Shown here piece by piece: positions 25,741 to 34,377 of a stretch of DNA of 62,504 bases. The translations under genes were made by a program, and so were the position numbers. The notes under the pieces are model-generated. The model saw only the letters and a program-made list of their open reading frames with translations. It did no database searches and had not been told where the DNA came from. How positions within the stretch are numbered: position 1 is the first letter of the stretch; each line of letters starts with the position of its first letter. The stretch is from Beijerinckiaceae bacterium (GTDB lineage: Bacteria; Pseudomonadota; Alphaproteobacteria; Rhizobiales; Beijerinckiaceae), in assembly GCA_019745195.1 (NCBI GenBank), contig JAIETL010000013.1, forward strand, positions 1-62,504. The letters are read 5' to 3'.

Positions 25741-25988
25741 ACGAGCTCTTCATCCTCGTCATTCGCGAACTCCGGCCAAACGAGACCGTCATCCCCTTCG
25801 GCGGCGAGGCGCTTCGAGGCTTCCGCCCATCCCGCACGCGGTTCCCTCCGCGCCCGCTCAACGATAAGTCGACCGTCTTCAACGACGAGATCGACCGGGT
25901 CACCCGGTTTTGCTCCGATCCCGGCAAGAAGCGGCTTGGGAATAACGATCCCGGCCGAGTTGCCGATCTTTCTGATTGAGTTGCGCAT
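25734..25988 (-). CDS. mazE: MazE-type antitoxin (AbrB/SpoVT fold)
   Basis: 84 residues. The N-terminal 45 form an AbrB-like swapped-hairpin DNA-binding domain ('IRKIGNSAGIVIPKPLLAGIGAKPGDPVDL'; key run GNSAG..IPK), the rest is acidic and aromatic ('DDGLVWPEFANDEDEELVW') and suits toxin binding. It is the first gene of the pair. The 90 bp up to the fabI stop must contain its promoter; no clear palindrome was found there. Confidence 0.9.
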   Translation of the reverse strand: MRNSIRKIGNSAGIVIPKPLLAGIGAKPGDPVDLVVEDGRLIVERARREPRAGWAEASKRLAAEGDDGLVWPEFANDEDEELVW

Positions 25989-26078
25989 TGTGCGTCTCCG
26001 AGACAGGAGCGTCTAGCACGAGCACGCGTTCCGTGGCAACGAAGTTATAACACGCAGAGATTCGAAGGCGACCCAGCC

Positions 26079-26918
26079 TCACTCGCCCTTGTCGAGCGTG
26101 ATGTCCGGCGCGGTCGGCACTTTCATACCCACCACATGGTAGCCGGCGTCGACATGCAGCACCTCGCCGGTGATGCCGCGCGACATGTCGGAGACGAGGA
26201 ACACCGCCGTCTCGCCGACCTCCTCGATCGTCACGGTGCGGCGCAGCGGCGAGTTGTATTCGTTCCAGCGCAGGATGTAGCGGAAATCGCCGATGCCCGA
26301 AGCGGCGAGCGTCTTGATCGGCCCGGCCGAGATCGCGTTGACGCGGATGTTCGAGGGGCCGAGATCGGCGGCAAGATATTTCACGCTCGCCTCCAGCGCG
26401 GCCTTCGCCACGCCCATGACGTTGTAATGCGGCATCCACTTTTCCGCGCCGTAATAGGTCAGCGTCAGCATGGCGCCGCCATCGCTCATCAGCTTTTCGG
26501 CGCGCTGCGTCACCGCCGTGAAGGAGTAGCAGGAGATCAGCAGCGACTTGGTGAAGTTGCCCTCCGTCGTCTCGACATAGCGCCCGGTCAGCTCGTCCTT
26601 GTCGGAGAAGGCGATGCAATGGACGACGAAGTCGAGCTTGCCCCAGAGCTTTTCGACCTCGGCGAAGACGGCGTCGATCGAGGCCCCGTCGGTGACGTCG
26701 CAATGGCCGACGAGATGCCCGCCGACCTGCTTGGCCAGCGGCTCGACGCGCTTCTTCAGCGCATCGCCCTGGTAGGTGAAGGCAAGCTCGGCCCCGGCGT
26801 CGGCTGCCGCCTTGGCGATGCCCCAGGCGATCGAGCGGTTGTTGGCGACGCCCATCACGAGGCCGCGCTTGCCCTTGAGCAGGTTGGCGGTCGGGGCGGC
26901 AGTGCTGGCGTCAGGCAT
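26079..26918 (-). CDS. fabI: Enoyl-[acyl-carrier-protein] reductase (NADH)
   Basis: 279 residues, the usual FabI length. The Rossmann start is 'GLVMGVANNRSIAWGIA' near residue 20, the catalytic Tyr and Lys are in 'LTYYGAEKWMPHYNVMGVAKAAL' (Y-x6-Y and the Lys of MGVAK), and 'ISAGPIKTLAASGI' contacts the substrate. It reduces the enoyl-ACP in each round of fatty acid elongation and is the triclosan target. Its leader and first about 25 codons have a decayed second copy at 34062-34215 in this window. It is a single unit; the upstream 195 bp to the LysR stop hold its promoter. Confidence 0.96.
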   Translation of the reverse strand: MPDASTAAPTANLLKGKRGLVMGVANNRSIAWGIAKAAADAGAELAFTYQGDALKKRVEPLAKQVGGHLVGHCDVTDGASIDAVFAEVEKLWGKLDFVVHCIAFSDKDELTGRYVETTEGNFTKSLLISCYSFTAVTQRAEKLMSDGGAMLTLTYYGAEKWMPHYNVMGVAKAALEASVKYLAADLGPSNIRVNAISAGPIKTLAASGIGDFRYILRWNEYNSPLRRTVTIEEVGETAVFLVSDMSRGITGEVLHVDAGYHVVGMKVPTAPDITLDKGE

Positions 26919-27113
26919 CGGAGACCCTGGAACGATTGGAAAGGAGCGGTCTCTTAGAACAGGATGGCCGAAAGGGGAAACCGGATTTCGCGGTCATTGA
27001 CGCCGCCATTGTTGCGCGATCGCCTCAAGACAAAAAAGGGGCGGGTCCCGTCGGAGCTATCGGGGGACGCCATCGAGGAAACGCATGCGCCCGTTGCGAC
27101 CAGTCAGGTACGG

Positions 27114-28052
27114 TCAGGCCGATGTGGAGGCAGCAACCCGCCTGCCCCCGGCCCGAAACTTCTCCACCTTCGCCGTCCCGGCCACCTCCCCTCCGAGCAG
27201 ACCCACGAATCGCCGCATCGCCTCGCTTTCATAGGCGTCGCGGCGGCGCACGAAGAGCGTCGTCGCCTCGCCGCCCTCGCCGTCGAGCTTGTGCCAGCGC
27301 AGCGCCTCGCGCTGCGCCGCCTGCGCCACGACCGCGCGCGGCATCAGCGTGATGCCGACGCCAGCTGCCACGCAGCCGAGAATGCCGTCGAGCGTGCCGA
27401 ATTCGAGCCGGGCGTAGTTCGGCTGGCCGAAGCGGGCGAGCACCTGTTCGAGGCGCTGGCGATAGCTGCAGCCCTGCCGGAAGGTCAGGATCGTCAGCCC
27501 CTCGCGCCCGAAAGCCGCAGCGAGATCGCCTTCGCCGATCGAGGCCTGCGTGACGAGGCCGAGCTCTTCCGTGAAGGCCGGCAGCGCGGCCAGCTCGCCA
27601 TGCTGGATCGGGCCGGCGACGAACGCGCCGTCGATCTCTCGGCGCAGAACGGCCTCGACCAGTTGCGCGGTCGGCCCCGCCTGCACGCTGAGGCGCACGG
27701 CGGGACAGGCCTGATGGAACGCCGCCAGCAGCGGCGGCAGGCGGATCGCGGCGGTCGTCTCCATCGCGCCGATGCCGAGCGGGCCTTGCGCCGCCCCGTC
27801 CTCGCGCGCCGCCTGGCGCGCCTCGCGCAGAAGCGCGAGCACACGCTCGGCGTAAGGCAGCAAGCGCTGGCCGGCCTCGGTCAGCGCCATGCCGCGGCTG
27901 CGGCGCTCGAACAAGGGAAGCCCGATCTCGTCCTCCAGCGTGCGGATGCGCGCCGTGACGTTGGACTGCACGGTGTTGAGCTCGCGCGCGGCGGCGGTGA
28001 TCGCGCCGGCGCGGGCGACAGTCAGGAAAGTGGTCAGTTCGGTGACGTCCAT
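27114..28052 (-). CDS. LysR family transcriptional regulator
   Basis: 312 residues from ATG 28052. The N-terminal winged HTH is 'FLTVARAGAITAAARELNTVQSNVTARIRTLEDEIG' (key run AAARELNTVQSNVT), followed by 'PLFERRSRGMALTEAG' and the LysR substrate-binding domain from about residue 90. The frame stays open upstream, but this start fits the family. It is divergent from the nitronate monooxygenase gene with about 134 bp between starts, the standard arrangement for LysR control of its neighbour, and an AT-rich stretch (28100-28130) lies in that gap. Effector unknown. Confidence 0.9.
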   Translation of the reverse strand: MDVTELTTFLTVARAGAITAAARELNTVQSNVTARIRTLEDEIGLPLFERRSRGMALTEAGQRLLPYAERVLALLREARQAAREDGAAQGPLGIGAMETTAAIRLPPLLAAFHQACPAVRLSVQAGPTAQLVEAVLRREIDGAFVAGPIQHGELAALPAFTEELGLVTQASIGEGDLAAAFGREGLTILTFRQGCSYRQRLEQVLARFGQPNYARLEFGTLDGILGCVAAGVGITLMPRAVVAQAAQREALRWHKLDGEGGEATTLFVRRRDAYESEAMRRFVGLLGGEVAGTAKVEKFRAGGRRVAASTSA

Positions 28053-28186
28053 GCGAGCGCTCTCAGCGACGGGCAGCATTTTTGGCATTCTGCCTGACAG
28101 ATATTTGACATCTATATAAATCATTTTTTCGGAATGAACGATCGCGCTACTCTGGCGTGACCGATCATCCTTTCCGCGAGCTTGCC

Positions 28187-29179
28187 ATGACCCTCGACAC
28201 GCGCCTGACACGCCTTCTTGGCGTCCAGCATCCCGTGCTGCTGGCGGCGATGGATATCGTCGCGGACGCCCGGCTGACACAGGCCGTATCGCGGGCCGGC
28301 GGCTTCGGCATCCTTGGCGGCGGCTATGGCGACGCCGACTGGCTGGCGGCGGAACTGCCGGCGCTCGTCGCCGCGAAGGCGCAGTCCGGCCTGCGCTTTG
28401 GCGTCGGTTTCATCACCTGGAGCCTGGCCAGGCAGCCGCATCTGCTCGATCAGGCGCTAGAGGCGAAGCCCGACGCGATCTGGCTGTCCTTCGGCGATCC
28501 AGCGCCCTTCGCGGAGCGGATCAGGGCGTCGGGCGCGCGCGTCATATGTCAGGTCCAGTCGGTTGCGATGGCGGTCGACGCCGTCGCCAAGGGGGCCGAC
28601 ATCGTCGTGGCGCAAGGCTCGGAGGCCGGCGGCCATGGCGCGTCGCGCGGAACCTTCGCGCTCGTGCCGGCGGTGGCCGACGCCGTCGGCGACAAGGCGG
28701 TGGTCGTCGCGGCCGGCGGCGTCGCGGATGGGCGGGGGCTCGCCGCGGCGCTGATGCTGGGGGCGGAGGGCGTCGTCGTCGGCACGCGCTTCTATGCGAG
28801 CCTCGAGGCGGCCGGGCACGTAGCGGCCAAGGAGCGCATCGTCGCGGCGTCGGGAGACGACACGGTGCGCGGGCTCGTCTTCGATATTTCGCGGCGCAAC
28901 GTCTGGCCCGCGCCCTTCACCGGCCGCTGCCTCGTCAATGCGCATTCCGAGCGGTGGACGGGCCGCGAGACGGCGCTGATGCAGCATGCGGCCGAGATCG
29001 CGCCGCGCTATCAGGCGGCGCGCGAGGTCGGCGATTTCGACATGGCGGCGGTGATCGCCGGCGAGGGCGCGGGGCTCGTCAAGGACATCCCGCCGGCGGC
29101 CGCGATCGTCCGCGACATCGTCGAGCGCGCCGAGGCGCTGCTGGCCATCGGACAGGGCGGGTCGGTCAGGCCGGCATAG
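28187..29179 (+). CDS. Nitronate monooxygenase family flavoprotein
   Basis: 330 residues from ATG 28187 (a GTG 10 codons earlier is possible). TIM-barrel FMN-binding segments are 'GILGGGYGDADW' near residue 45, 'FGVGFITWSLA' near 75, 'VAQGSEAGGHG' near 150 with the catalytic His, 'VVAAGGVADGRG' near 185 and 'GVVVGTRFYAS' near 205. Members oxidise propionate 3-nitronate or related alkyl nitronates with FMN and oxygen; some have unknown substrates. Control by the divergent LysR is likely. The next gene converges with a 4-bp gap. Confidence 0.88.
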   Translation: MTLDTRLTRLLGVQHPVLLAAMDIVADARLTQAVSRAGGFGILGGGYGDADWLAAELPALVAAKAQSGLRFGVGFITWSLARQPHLLDQALEAKPDAIWLSFGDPAPFAERIRASGARVICQVQSVAMAVDAVAKGADIVVAQGSEAGGHGASRGTFALVPAVADAVGDKAVVVAAGGVADGRGLAAALMLGAEGVVVGTRFYASLEAAGHVAAKERIVAASGDDTVRGLVFDISRRNVWPAPFTGRCLVNAHSERWTGRETALMQHAAEIAPRYQAAREVGDFDMAAVIAGEGAGLVKDIPPAAAIVRDIVERAEALLAIGQGGSVRPA

Positions 29180-29183
29180 GACT

Positions 29184-29477
29184 TCAGTGCCGCGTGCCGG
29201 CGGTAAAGGCGCCGCCGCGGATCTTCTCCGGCAGGGCCTCGGCGAAGACGGCGGTCGCCTCCTCGCCATAGGTCCCGACAAGCGTGCGGAACGCGGCGAA
29301 CAGCGCCGCATGGGCGAGCGCATCCGAATCGAGCCCGTCGGACTGGGCCTCGGCGAACGCGTCCTCGACATAGCCGTAGGCGACACGGCGCTCATCGGAG
29401 CGCTCCTCGCTCACGGCGGCTTCGAGCGGCAGTTCGTCGGAGAAGCTGGACATCGCGGCTTGCAAACTCTGCGGCAT
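29184..29477 (-). CDS. Small hypothetical protein
   Basis: 97 residues from ATG 29477; ATGs at 29543 and 29453 are alternatives, and none has a strong ribosome site. The protein is soluble and acidic, with a helical pattern ('DAFAEAQSDGLDSDALAHAALFAAFRTLVGTYGEEATAVFAEALPEKI'; in pieces) and no cysteine. I do not recognise the family. It stands between a convergent nitronate monooxygenase and a run of minus-strand genes starting 160 bp away. Codon use (third-position G and C) is like its neighbours, which supports it being coding. Confidence 0.55.
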   Translation of the reverse strand: MPQSLQAAMSSFSDELPLEAAVSEERSDERRVAYGYVEDAFAEAQSDGLDSDALAHAALFAAFRTLVGTYGEEATAVFAEALPEKIRGGAFTAGTRH

Positions 29478-29638
29478 GGTCGCGCCGGCGAGCCGGCCTC
29501 GGCCCTCACAAGCCCGAGTCGTATTCGTCAGCATGGCGAGCATACGGGGCCTGCGCCTGCGCCGCCACCGCCGCCTTTAAGAAAGGTTAACGCCGCAGGG
29601 AGAGTTTTGGCGAAAATTCGGCTTTGTTCAGCGCCGGA

Positions 29639-30085
29639 CTAACCGCCATAGCGCCCGGCCAGCGTGGTCGCGAGGCGCTCGCCCTCGCCGGCGAGCCGGG
29701 CGGATGCTTCCTGGCTGCCCTCGGTGCAGAGCCGGTGCGTCGCCGCATAGGCGCGGAAACCCCGGTTATAGGCGCTGGTCAGGCGCTCGCGGCGCTGGGT
29801 GGTGCGGCCTTCCGCCTCGATCAGCGCCGCCATCCGGTCGCGCCAGTCCTGCGCCTCGCGCGCGGCGCAAAGCGTGCGCAGATAGGACAGCGAGCCGATG
29901 ATCTCGGCGAGCTTGAGCAGTTGCGGCTCGTAGGGCGGTGGCGGCGGCTCCGGCGGCGGCGCCGGCTCCCTCGCTGGTGCTGCGGGGCGTGTCGCGGCAG
30001 GCGAACGCTGGGCCTGCGCCAGCGCCGGGCCCGCGGCGGTCAGCCCGGCAAGCAGCCATGCGGCGATGAGGATGGCGCGCCTCAT
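29639..30085 (-). CDS. TIGR02301-type secreted protein
   Basis: 148 residues. A signal peptide (MRRAILIAAWLLAGLTAAGPALAQ) precedes a proline-rich linker ('PPPEPPPPPYEPQ') and a helical domain with 'LAEIIGSLSYLRTLC' near residue 65, 'WRDRMAALIEAE' near 85 and 'YNRGFRAYAATHRLC' near 110. Two cysteines at the ends of these segments may pair. This matches my memory of the TIGR02301 family, restricted to Hyphomicrobiales, function unknown, periplasmic. Its ATG overlaps the nudix stop by 4 bp, so it is translated in the same operon. Confidence 0.82.
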   Translation of the reverse strand: MRRAILIAAWLLAGLTAAGPALAQAQRSPAATRPAAPAREPAPPPEPPPPPYEPQLLKLAEIIGSLSYLRTLCAAREAQDWRDRMAALIEAEGRTTQRRERLTSAYNRGFRAYAATHRLCTEGSQEASARLAGEGERLATTLAGRYGG

Positions 30086-30558
30086 GGTCGCGCAGCCTCG
30101 TCGAAGATCGCAGCGGCCCGACGTAGCACGTCACCGAGTTCGCGCGTGGTCGGCAGGCCGCCGAGCCTGTGCGGATCGGCCCACATCACCGCGCCGGCCT
30201 CGGGACCGGGTTTCGCCTCGCCCGAAAGCCATTCTCCGACGAAACTCGCGACCACGAAATGATGCGTCACCGATCCCTTCTCATCGCGTCCGAAAATCTC
30301 GACACGGCGGTTGAAGCCGATCAGGCGCGCCGTGACGCCGACCTCTTCCTCCAGTTCGCGCAGCGCCGCTTCCTCGAGCGTCTCGCCGGCCTCGACCTTG
30401 CCGCCCGGCAACGACCAGAGCCGGTCGGCCGGCGGCCTGGTTCGCGTCGCCAGCAGCACCTTGCCGTCGCGGAAGACGGCGACCGAAGCCGCAAGCACGG
30501 GCCGCGTCGCCGCCTTGCCGGCCGTCGGGAACGGAATGATGCGGCCGCTCGTCGTCAC
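30082..30558 (-). CDS. NUDIX hydrolase
   Basis: 158 residues with a perfect Nudix box 'GGKVEAGETLEEAALRELEEEVG' (GX5EX7REUXEEXGU) near residue 50, preceded by 'AVFRDGKVLLATRTRPPADRLWSLP'. It hydrolyses a nucleoside diphosphate linked to some other group, with Mg, in the cytoplasm; the specificity (ADP-ribose, 8-oxo-dGTP or other) is not visible. 4-bp overlaps join it to the SDR gene upstream and the TIGR02301 gene downstream in one operon. Confidence 0.92.
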   Translation of the reverse strand: MTTSGRIIPFPTAGKAATRPVLAASVAVFRDGKVLLATRTRPPADRLWSLPGGKVEAGETLEEAALRELEEEVGVTARLIGFNRRVEIFGRDEKGSVTHHFVVASFVGEWLSGEAKPGPEAGAVMWADPHRLGGLPTTRELGDVLRRAAAIFDEAARP

Positions 30559-31331
30559 ACGTGCTGCCCGCCATTGATGTGGAGCTCCGCGCCGGTAACG
30601 TAGCTCGACGCGTCGGTGCAGAGGAAATGGATCGCCTTGGCGACTTCGGCCGTCTTGCCGAGGCGGCCGAGCGGCAGGGTCGCGACGATCTTTTCGGTGC
30701 CGGGAGACAGGATGGCGGTGTCGATCTCTCCGGGAGAAATCGAGTTCACCCGGATGCCGAGCGGGCCGAAATCGGCCGCCATCTCGCGGGTCAGGCTGGC
30801 CAGCGCCGCCTTCGAGGTGGCGTAGGCCGCGCCCGCGAAGGGATGGACGCGGGAGCCTGCGATCGAGGTCACGTTGACGATCGTTCCCTTGGCGACGGTG
30901 AGTTCGTCCAGGAGGCCCCGCGCCAGCATGATCGGCGCGAAGAAATTGACCTGAAAGACCTTGTGCCAGTCGTTGAAGGAGGTCGTCGCCGCGCCCAGCC
31001 GCGAACCCTTCAGGCCCTTCGGCGAGATGCCGGCATTGTTGACCAGCGCGTTGAGCTTGCCGCCCTCGGTCGCGAGCCGCTTCTTGATCTCAGCGATGCC
31101 GCGCATCGTATCCTCGGGGTCGCCTAGATCGATCTGGACATGGTCGTCGGCGCCCGATGGCCAGGGGCATTTGTCGGAAAAGGCCTGGCGCGAGCAGGAC
31201 AGGATGCGCCAGCCCGCCATGGCGAACTGCATCACCGTGGCGTGGCCGATCCCCCGGCTCGCGCCGGTCAGCAGCATGACCGGCCGCTTGCCGGCCTCGG
31301 TCTTGGGGAAATCGAATACCGGCATGGCCAT
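30555..31331 (-). CDS. SDR family oxidoreductase
   Basis: 258 residues from ATG 31331 (a second ATG two codons in). The cofactor motif 'LLTGASRGIGHA' is near residue 20, 'LVNNAGISPKG' near 95, catalytic Ser in 'VTSIAGSR' and the Tyr/Lys pair in 'YATSKAAL' near 170, 'SPGEIDTAIL' near 200. A short-chain dehydrogenase/reductase that uses NAD(P)H; substrate unknown. It lies 13 bp after the pdxH stop and overlaps the nudix start, so pdxH-SDR-nudix-TIGR02301 reads as one transcript. Confidence 0.9.
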   Translation of the reverse strand: MAMPVFDFPKTEAGKRPVMLLTGASRGIGHATVMQFAMAGWRILSCSRQAFSDKCPWPSGADDHVQIDLGDPEDTMRGIAEIKKRLATEGGKLNALVNNAGISPKGLKGSRLGAATTSFNDWHKVFQVNFFAPIMLARGLLDELTVAKGTIVNVTSIAGSRVHPFAGAAYATSKAALASLTREMAADFGPLGIRVNSISPGEIDTAILSPGTEKIVATLPLGRLGKTAEVAKAIHFLCTDASSYVTGAELHINGGQHV

Positions 31332-31344
31332 GGCTGGGTCATCC

Positions 31345-31959
31345 TCAAGGGTAAAGTCGGTCGCGGGTCCAGGGCTCGCCGGCCGAGGACCTGCGGAAGA
31401 CGACGCGATCGTGCAGACGGAATGCGCCGTCGCGCCAGAACTCGATATAAACCGGCGTGATCCTGAAGCCCGTCCAGTGCGGCGGGCGCGGAATCTCGCC
31501 GAGGCCGAATTTCGCCGCATGATAGGCCACGGCCTTCTCAAGCGCGAAGCGGCTCTCAAGCGGCCGCGACTGCTGCGAGGCCCAGGCGCCGATGCGGCTG
31601 TCGCGCGGGCGTGACTGGAAATAGGCGTCGGCCATCGCATCGTCCACGACCGAGACATGGCCGCGAATGCGGACCTGCCGGCGAAGGCTTTTCCAGTGGA
31701 ACAAAGCGGCTGCCTTCGGCTGGCCGAGGAGCTCCCGGCCCTTCTGGCTCTGCGTGTTGGTGTAGAACACGAAATCATCGCCGTCGCGGCCGTTCAGCAG
31801 CACCATGCGGCTGTTGGGCATGCCGTCGGCATCGACGGTGGAGAGCGCCATTCCGTGCGGGTCGTTGGGCTCGCTGAGCTTTGCTTCCTCAAACCATTCC
31901 GCAAACAGGGCGAAGGGCTCGTCGGCCTGCGTGAAGTCACCGCTCGTTAACCGGTCCAC
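31345..31959 (-). CDS. pdxH: Pyridoxamine 5'-phosphate oxidase
   Basis: 204 residues from GTG 31959, which has GAGGA 8 nt upstream; this gives the typical family length, whereas the longer open frame to 32049 would cross the divergent gene's leader. FMN and substrate motifs: '[19 protein letters not shown]', '[25 protein letters not shown]', 'RQVRIRGHV' and the C-terminal '[16 protein letters not shown]'. It oxidises PNP/PMP to pyridoxal phosphate in the cytoplasm. First gene of a four-gene minus-strand operon; divergent from a lipoprotein gene. Confidence 0.95.
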   Translation of the reverse strand: MDRLTSGDFTQADEPFALFAEWFEEAKLSEPNDPHGMALSTVDADGMPNSRMVLLNGRDGDDFVFYTNTQSQKGRELLGQPKAAALFHWKSLRRQVRIRGHVSVVDDAMADAYFQSRPRDSRIGAWASQQSRPLESRFALEKAVAYHAAKFGLGEIPRPPHWTGFRITPVYIEFWRDGAFRLHDRVVFRRSSAGEPWTRDRLYP

Positions 31960-32024
31960 GTGTTTAATCCTCGGTGGTTGAAGACGGCGTCGGGCGAGCG
32001 CGATCTGTGATCCTGGGACTTGCA

Positions 32025-32543
32025 GTGCATCTATATAGGGTAGCGTCAAAGGCGAGCCAAAGCCTTCCGCAGCGCAGGACGCCTGCGCGCGCGGCCTGTG
32101 TCGGTGGGGCCATGCTGCTCGCCTTCGCCAGCGCCGGCTGCTCGGTTTCGTTCCCGATCCTCGGACTCTCCTCCAAGGCCGAGGACGATGTCGTCACCAC
32201 CTCGTCGGTGCTGCCTGCCCGCACGACGGGAAAAGGCGCGCTGGCGTCTCTTTCGGCCGATCTCGGCCCCGAGGACATACGCAGGGCTGAAGGAGCCCTG
32301 TCGGTTGCGCTCGATCCGCAGGGCAATGGCGCGGCGGTGTCCTGGGACAATCCCCAGAGCGGCATCAAGGGCGCGTTCACGCCCGTGGGCGGACCCTATG
32401 TCAGCGCCGACGAGATCTGCCGCAGCTTCATCGCCAGCGTCCATCTCCAGACGAAGCTGACCAGGCTGCAGGGCAAAGCGTGCAGGCCGACGGGCGGGGA
32501 GTGGGTCGTCAAGGAGACGCAGCCCTGGAAGGGCTCCGTCTAG
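32025..32543 (+). CDS. RT0821/Lpp0805-like surface lipoprotein
   Basis: About 172 residues. A lipobox 'FASAGC' follows a basic n-region and short hydrophobic stretch ('[17 protein letters not shown]'). The later part '[32 protein letters not shown]' and '[25 protein letters not shown]' is typical of a 17-kDa-antigen-like family in Hyphomicrobiales, probably outer-membrane bound; its role is unknown. The start is unsure: the ATG at 32112 leaves too short a signal, so GTG 32025 (GGGA 6 nt upstream) is used; ATG 31974 is a further option. Confidence 0.72.
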   Translation: MHLYRVASKASQSLPQRRTPARAACVGGAMLLAFASAGCSVSFPILGLSSKAEDDVVTTSSVLPARTTGKGALASLSADLGPEDIRRAEGALSVALDPQGNGAAVSWDNPQSGIKGAFTPVGGPYVSADEICRSFIASVHLQTKLTRLQGKACRPTGGEWVVKETQPWKGSV

Positions 32544-32693
32544 GGCGCGCCGCAGAAATCGCGGCTCGAACCAGATCTGGATGTTGCATTCCCGCCACAG
32601 CCTTCCCAGATACAGGCCCAATCAGATATCTGGCGCGCCTGAAGCCCGGCCGCGAGGCGTGAGGCCGGCGCGCCGCATCAATGGGGTTCATGA

Positions 32694-33605
32694 ATGCGCG
32701 ACCCGTATCAGGTCCTGGGCGTCGCCCGCGCCGCCAGCGACGCCGAACTGAAGAAGGCTTATCGCAAGCGCGCCAAGGAACTGCATCCCGACCGCAATCG
32801 CGACGATCCGAAGGCGCAGGACCGTTTTTCCGAACTGAACACGGCCTATGAGATCCTCGGCGACGAGGCCAAGCGAAAGCAGTTCGACAAGGGCGAGATC
32901 GACGCCGAGGGCAAGCCGAAGTTCCAGGGCTTCGAGGGCATGGGAGCAGGACGCGGCGGACGCGCGGGCGGCTTCGAGTTCAATTTCGGCCAGGGTGGCG
33001 GATCGCCCTTCGGGCGCGGCGGGCCGGAGCCGGGCTTCGACCCTGCCGACATCTTCGGCTCGCTCTTCGGCGATGCTGCCAGGCGCGGCCGGGCGCGGCC
33101 CGAGCCGCAGAAGCCGGCCGACCAGAGCTTCACGCTCGAGGTGACGCTCGCGGAGGCCGCCAATGGCGCGTCGCGGCGCGTCAGGCTGCCCGGCGGGCGC
33201 GAGGTCGAGGTGACGATCCCCGAGAACGTCTCGGACGGCAAGGTGATGCGCCTGCGCGGGCTGGGGCAGCCTTCTGCGCATGGCGGAGAGGCCGGCGACG
33301 TGATGATGACGATCAAGGTCAGGCCCGATCCGCGCTTCACGGTCGAGGGGCGCGACCTGCGCACGCGCGTCGCGGTGCCGCTGGCGGTCGCCGTGCTGGG
33401 CGGGCCGATCCATGTGCCGACGCTGACCGGCGCGGTCGAGATGAAAATCCCGCCCCTGACAGGCACGACCAAATCCTTCCGTCTGCGCGGCAAGGGGTTG
33501 AAAGGCGAGAAGGGCGAGGCCGGCGACCTCTTCGCCGCGATCGACATCGAGATGCCGGCGAGCGACGAGGAGTTGGTCGCGCTGATGAAGGCTAGGGCGG
33601 GTTAG
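32694..33605 (+). CDS. DnaJ-class chaperone (CbpA-like, no zinc finger)
   Basis: 303 residues. The J-domain (1-68) contains the HPD motif in '[12 protein letters not shown]'. A Gly/Phe-rich linker ('[27 protein letters not shown]', in pieces) leads to the DnaJ C-terminal substrate-binding halves from about 140 ('[15 protein letters not shown]', '[15 protein letters not shown]', '[19 protein letters not shown]'). No CxxCxGxG zinc repeats are present, so it is of the CbpA/DjlB type. It stimulates DnaK ATPase. It starts about 150 bp after the lipoprotein gene and seems independent. Confidence 0.9.
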   Translation: MRDPYQVLGVARAASDAELKKAYRKRAKELHPDRNRDDPKAQDRFSELNTAYEILGDEAKRKQFDKGEIDAEGKPKFQGFEGMGAGRGGRAGGFEFNFGQGGGSPFGRGGPEPGFDPADIFGSLFGDAARRGRARPEPQKPADQSFTLEVTLAEAANGASRRVRLPGGREVEVTIPENVSDGKVMRLRGLGQPSAHGGEAGDVMMTIKVRPDPRFTVEGRDLRTRVAVPLAVAVLGGPIHVPTLTGAVEMKIPPLTGTTKSFRLRGKGLKGEKGEAGDLFAAIDIEMPASDEELVALMKARAG

Positions 33606-33661
33606 GTTGAGACGATAAGTTGTCAAGTATCGGATCTGACTGGAATTTAAAGCACGTTGGC

Positions 33662-33931
33662 TTATGCGCCCTCGTTAAAGATATCCCGTTTGGACCGACG
33701 TGCCCTCTTGAAGATCACGTGGATAAATCCGCCGGCAGACATTGCCACGAGTGTGACGTGGATCACGACGTTGATCCAGAATTTCACGGGATTGGATTGA
33801 AATTTAACCCACTCGTCGTCAGCGAATTTGACCGGATGCCATATCGCTCCTGATTGATATGCGCTGATCAGCAGATAGAGGCTCGGCGCTCCTAGCGATA
33901 ACAACACGAAGGCCGCTAACCAAAATCTCAT
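33662..33931 (-). CDS. Small inner-membrane protein, unknown
   Basis: 89 residues from ATG 33931 (GGAG 10 nt upstream). Two hydrophobic segments, about residues 3-22 and 52-72, and a basic C-terminus ('FKRARRSKRD') predict a two-span membrane protein. The middle is 'HPVKFADDEWVKFQSNPVKFWINVVIHV'-like; no known domain. The DNA here is visibly richer in A and T than its neighbours, and the adjacent 450 bp hold a broken fabI copy, so the segment 33.6-34.4 kb may be inserted. Function not proposed. Confidence 0.6.
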   Translation of the reverse strand: MRFWLAAFVLLSLGAPSLYLLISAYQSGAIWHPVKFADDEWVKFQSNPVKFWINVVIHVTLVAMSAGGFIHVIFKRARRSKRDIFNEGA

Positions 33932-34061
33932 GGTGCTCGATCTCCGGCTTGGCTTGCGTAACGGGGACGCTAACACCATCGTTCGCCAATCACCGGTATC
34001 TGAAACGGTCGGGTGGCGTCTCGATATAGGGACCTCGCCTACAGATCGTCTGCAACCCCCA

Positions 34062-34215
34062 AAATCCGGAATCCCCCCTTTCCGCCGTCCTGTTCAAAGA
34101 GACCGCGCCGTTCCAATCGTTCCAGGGTCTCCGATGCCTGACGCCAGCACTGCAGGCCCGACAGGCTACCTGCCGAAGGGCAAGCGTGGCCTCTTGACGG
34201 GCGAAGACGCGAGAC
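34062..34215 (+). pseudogene. Decayed duplicate of the fabI leader and first codons
   Basis: The stretch matches the minus-strand fabI region 26836-26988 nearly base for base through the leader: both contain AGAGACCGC, TTCCAATCGTTCCAGGGTCT just before ATG, and then ATGCCTGACGCCAGCACTGC. Translated from 34134 it reads MPDASTAGPTGYLPKGKRGLLTG, against MPDASTAAPTANLLKGKRGLVMG in FabI. After residue about 23 the similarity fades ('EDARRSVF' against 'VANNRSIA') and nothing like the Rossmann fold follows. It is therefore a fragment, with promoter and 5' end only. The flanks 33932-34061 and 34216-34377 show no gene I can support. Confidence 0.82.
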
Positions 34216-34377
34216 GCTCGGTATTCTGTCCAGCGACGATATGGATGGCGGCGGACGTTGTCTGGCGAACGGAGGGCTACGGCACCTGCTGCGAAGCCTG
34301 GCGCCTGAACCGCATGGAGATATCCGCGCCTCAGCTCAAACGCCTATGAAACAACCTGATCCACTGCGTCGGCCACC

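Noticed and set aside
33930..34349. 139-codon frame through the fabI fragment as a new gene
   Set aside because: Only the 23-codon FabI match has meaning; what lies before and after is unlike protein, so I treat it as a pseudogene fragment.
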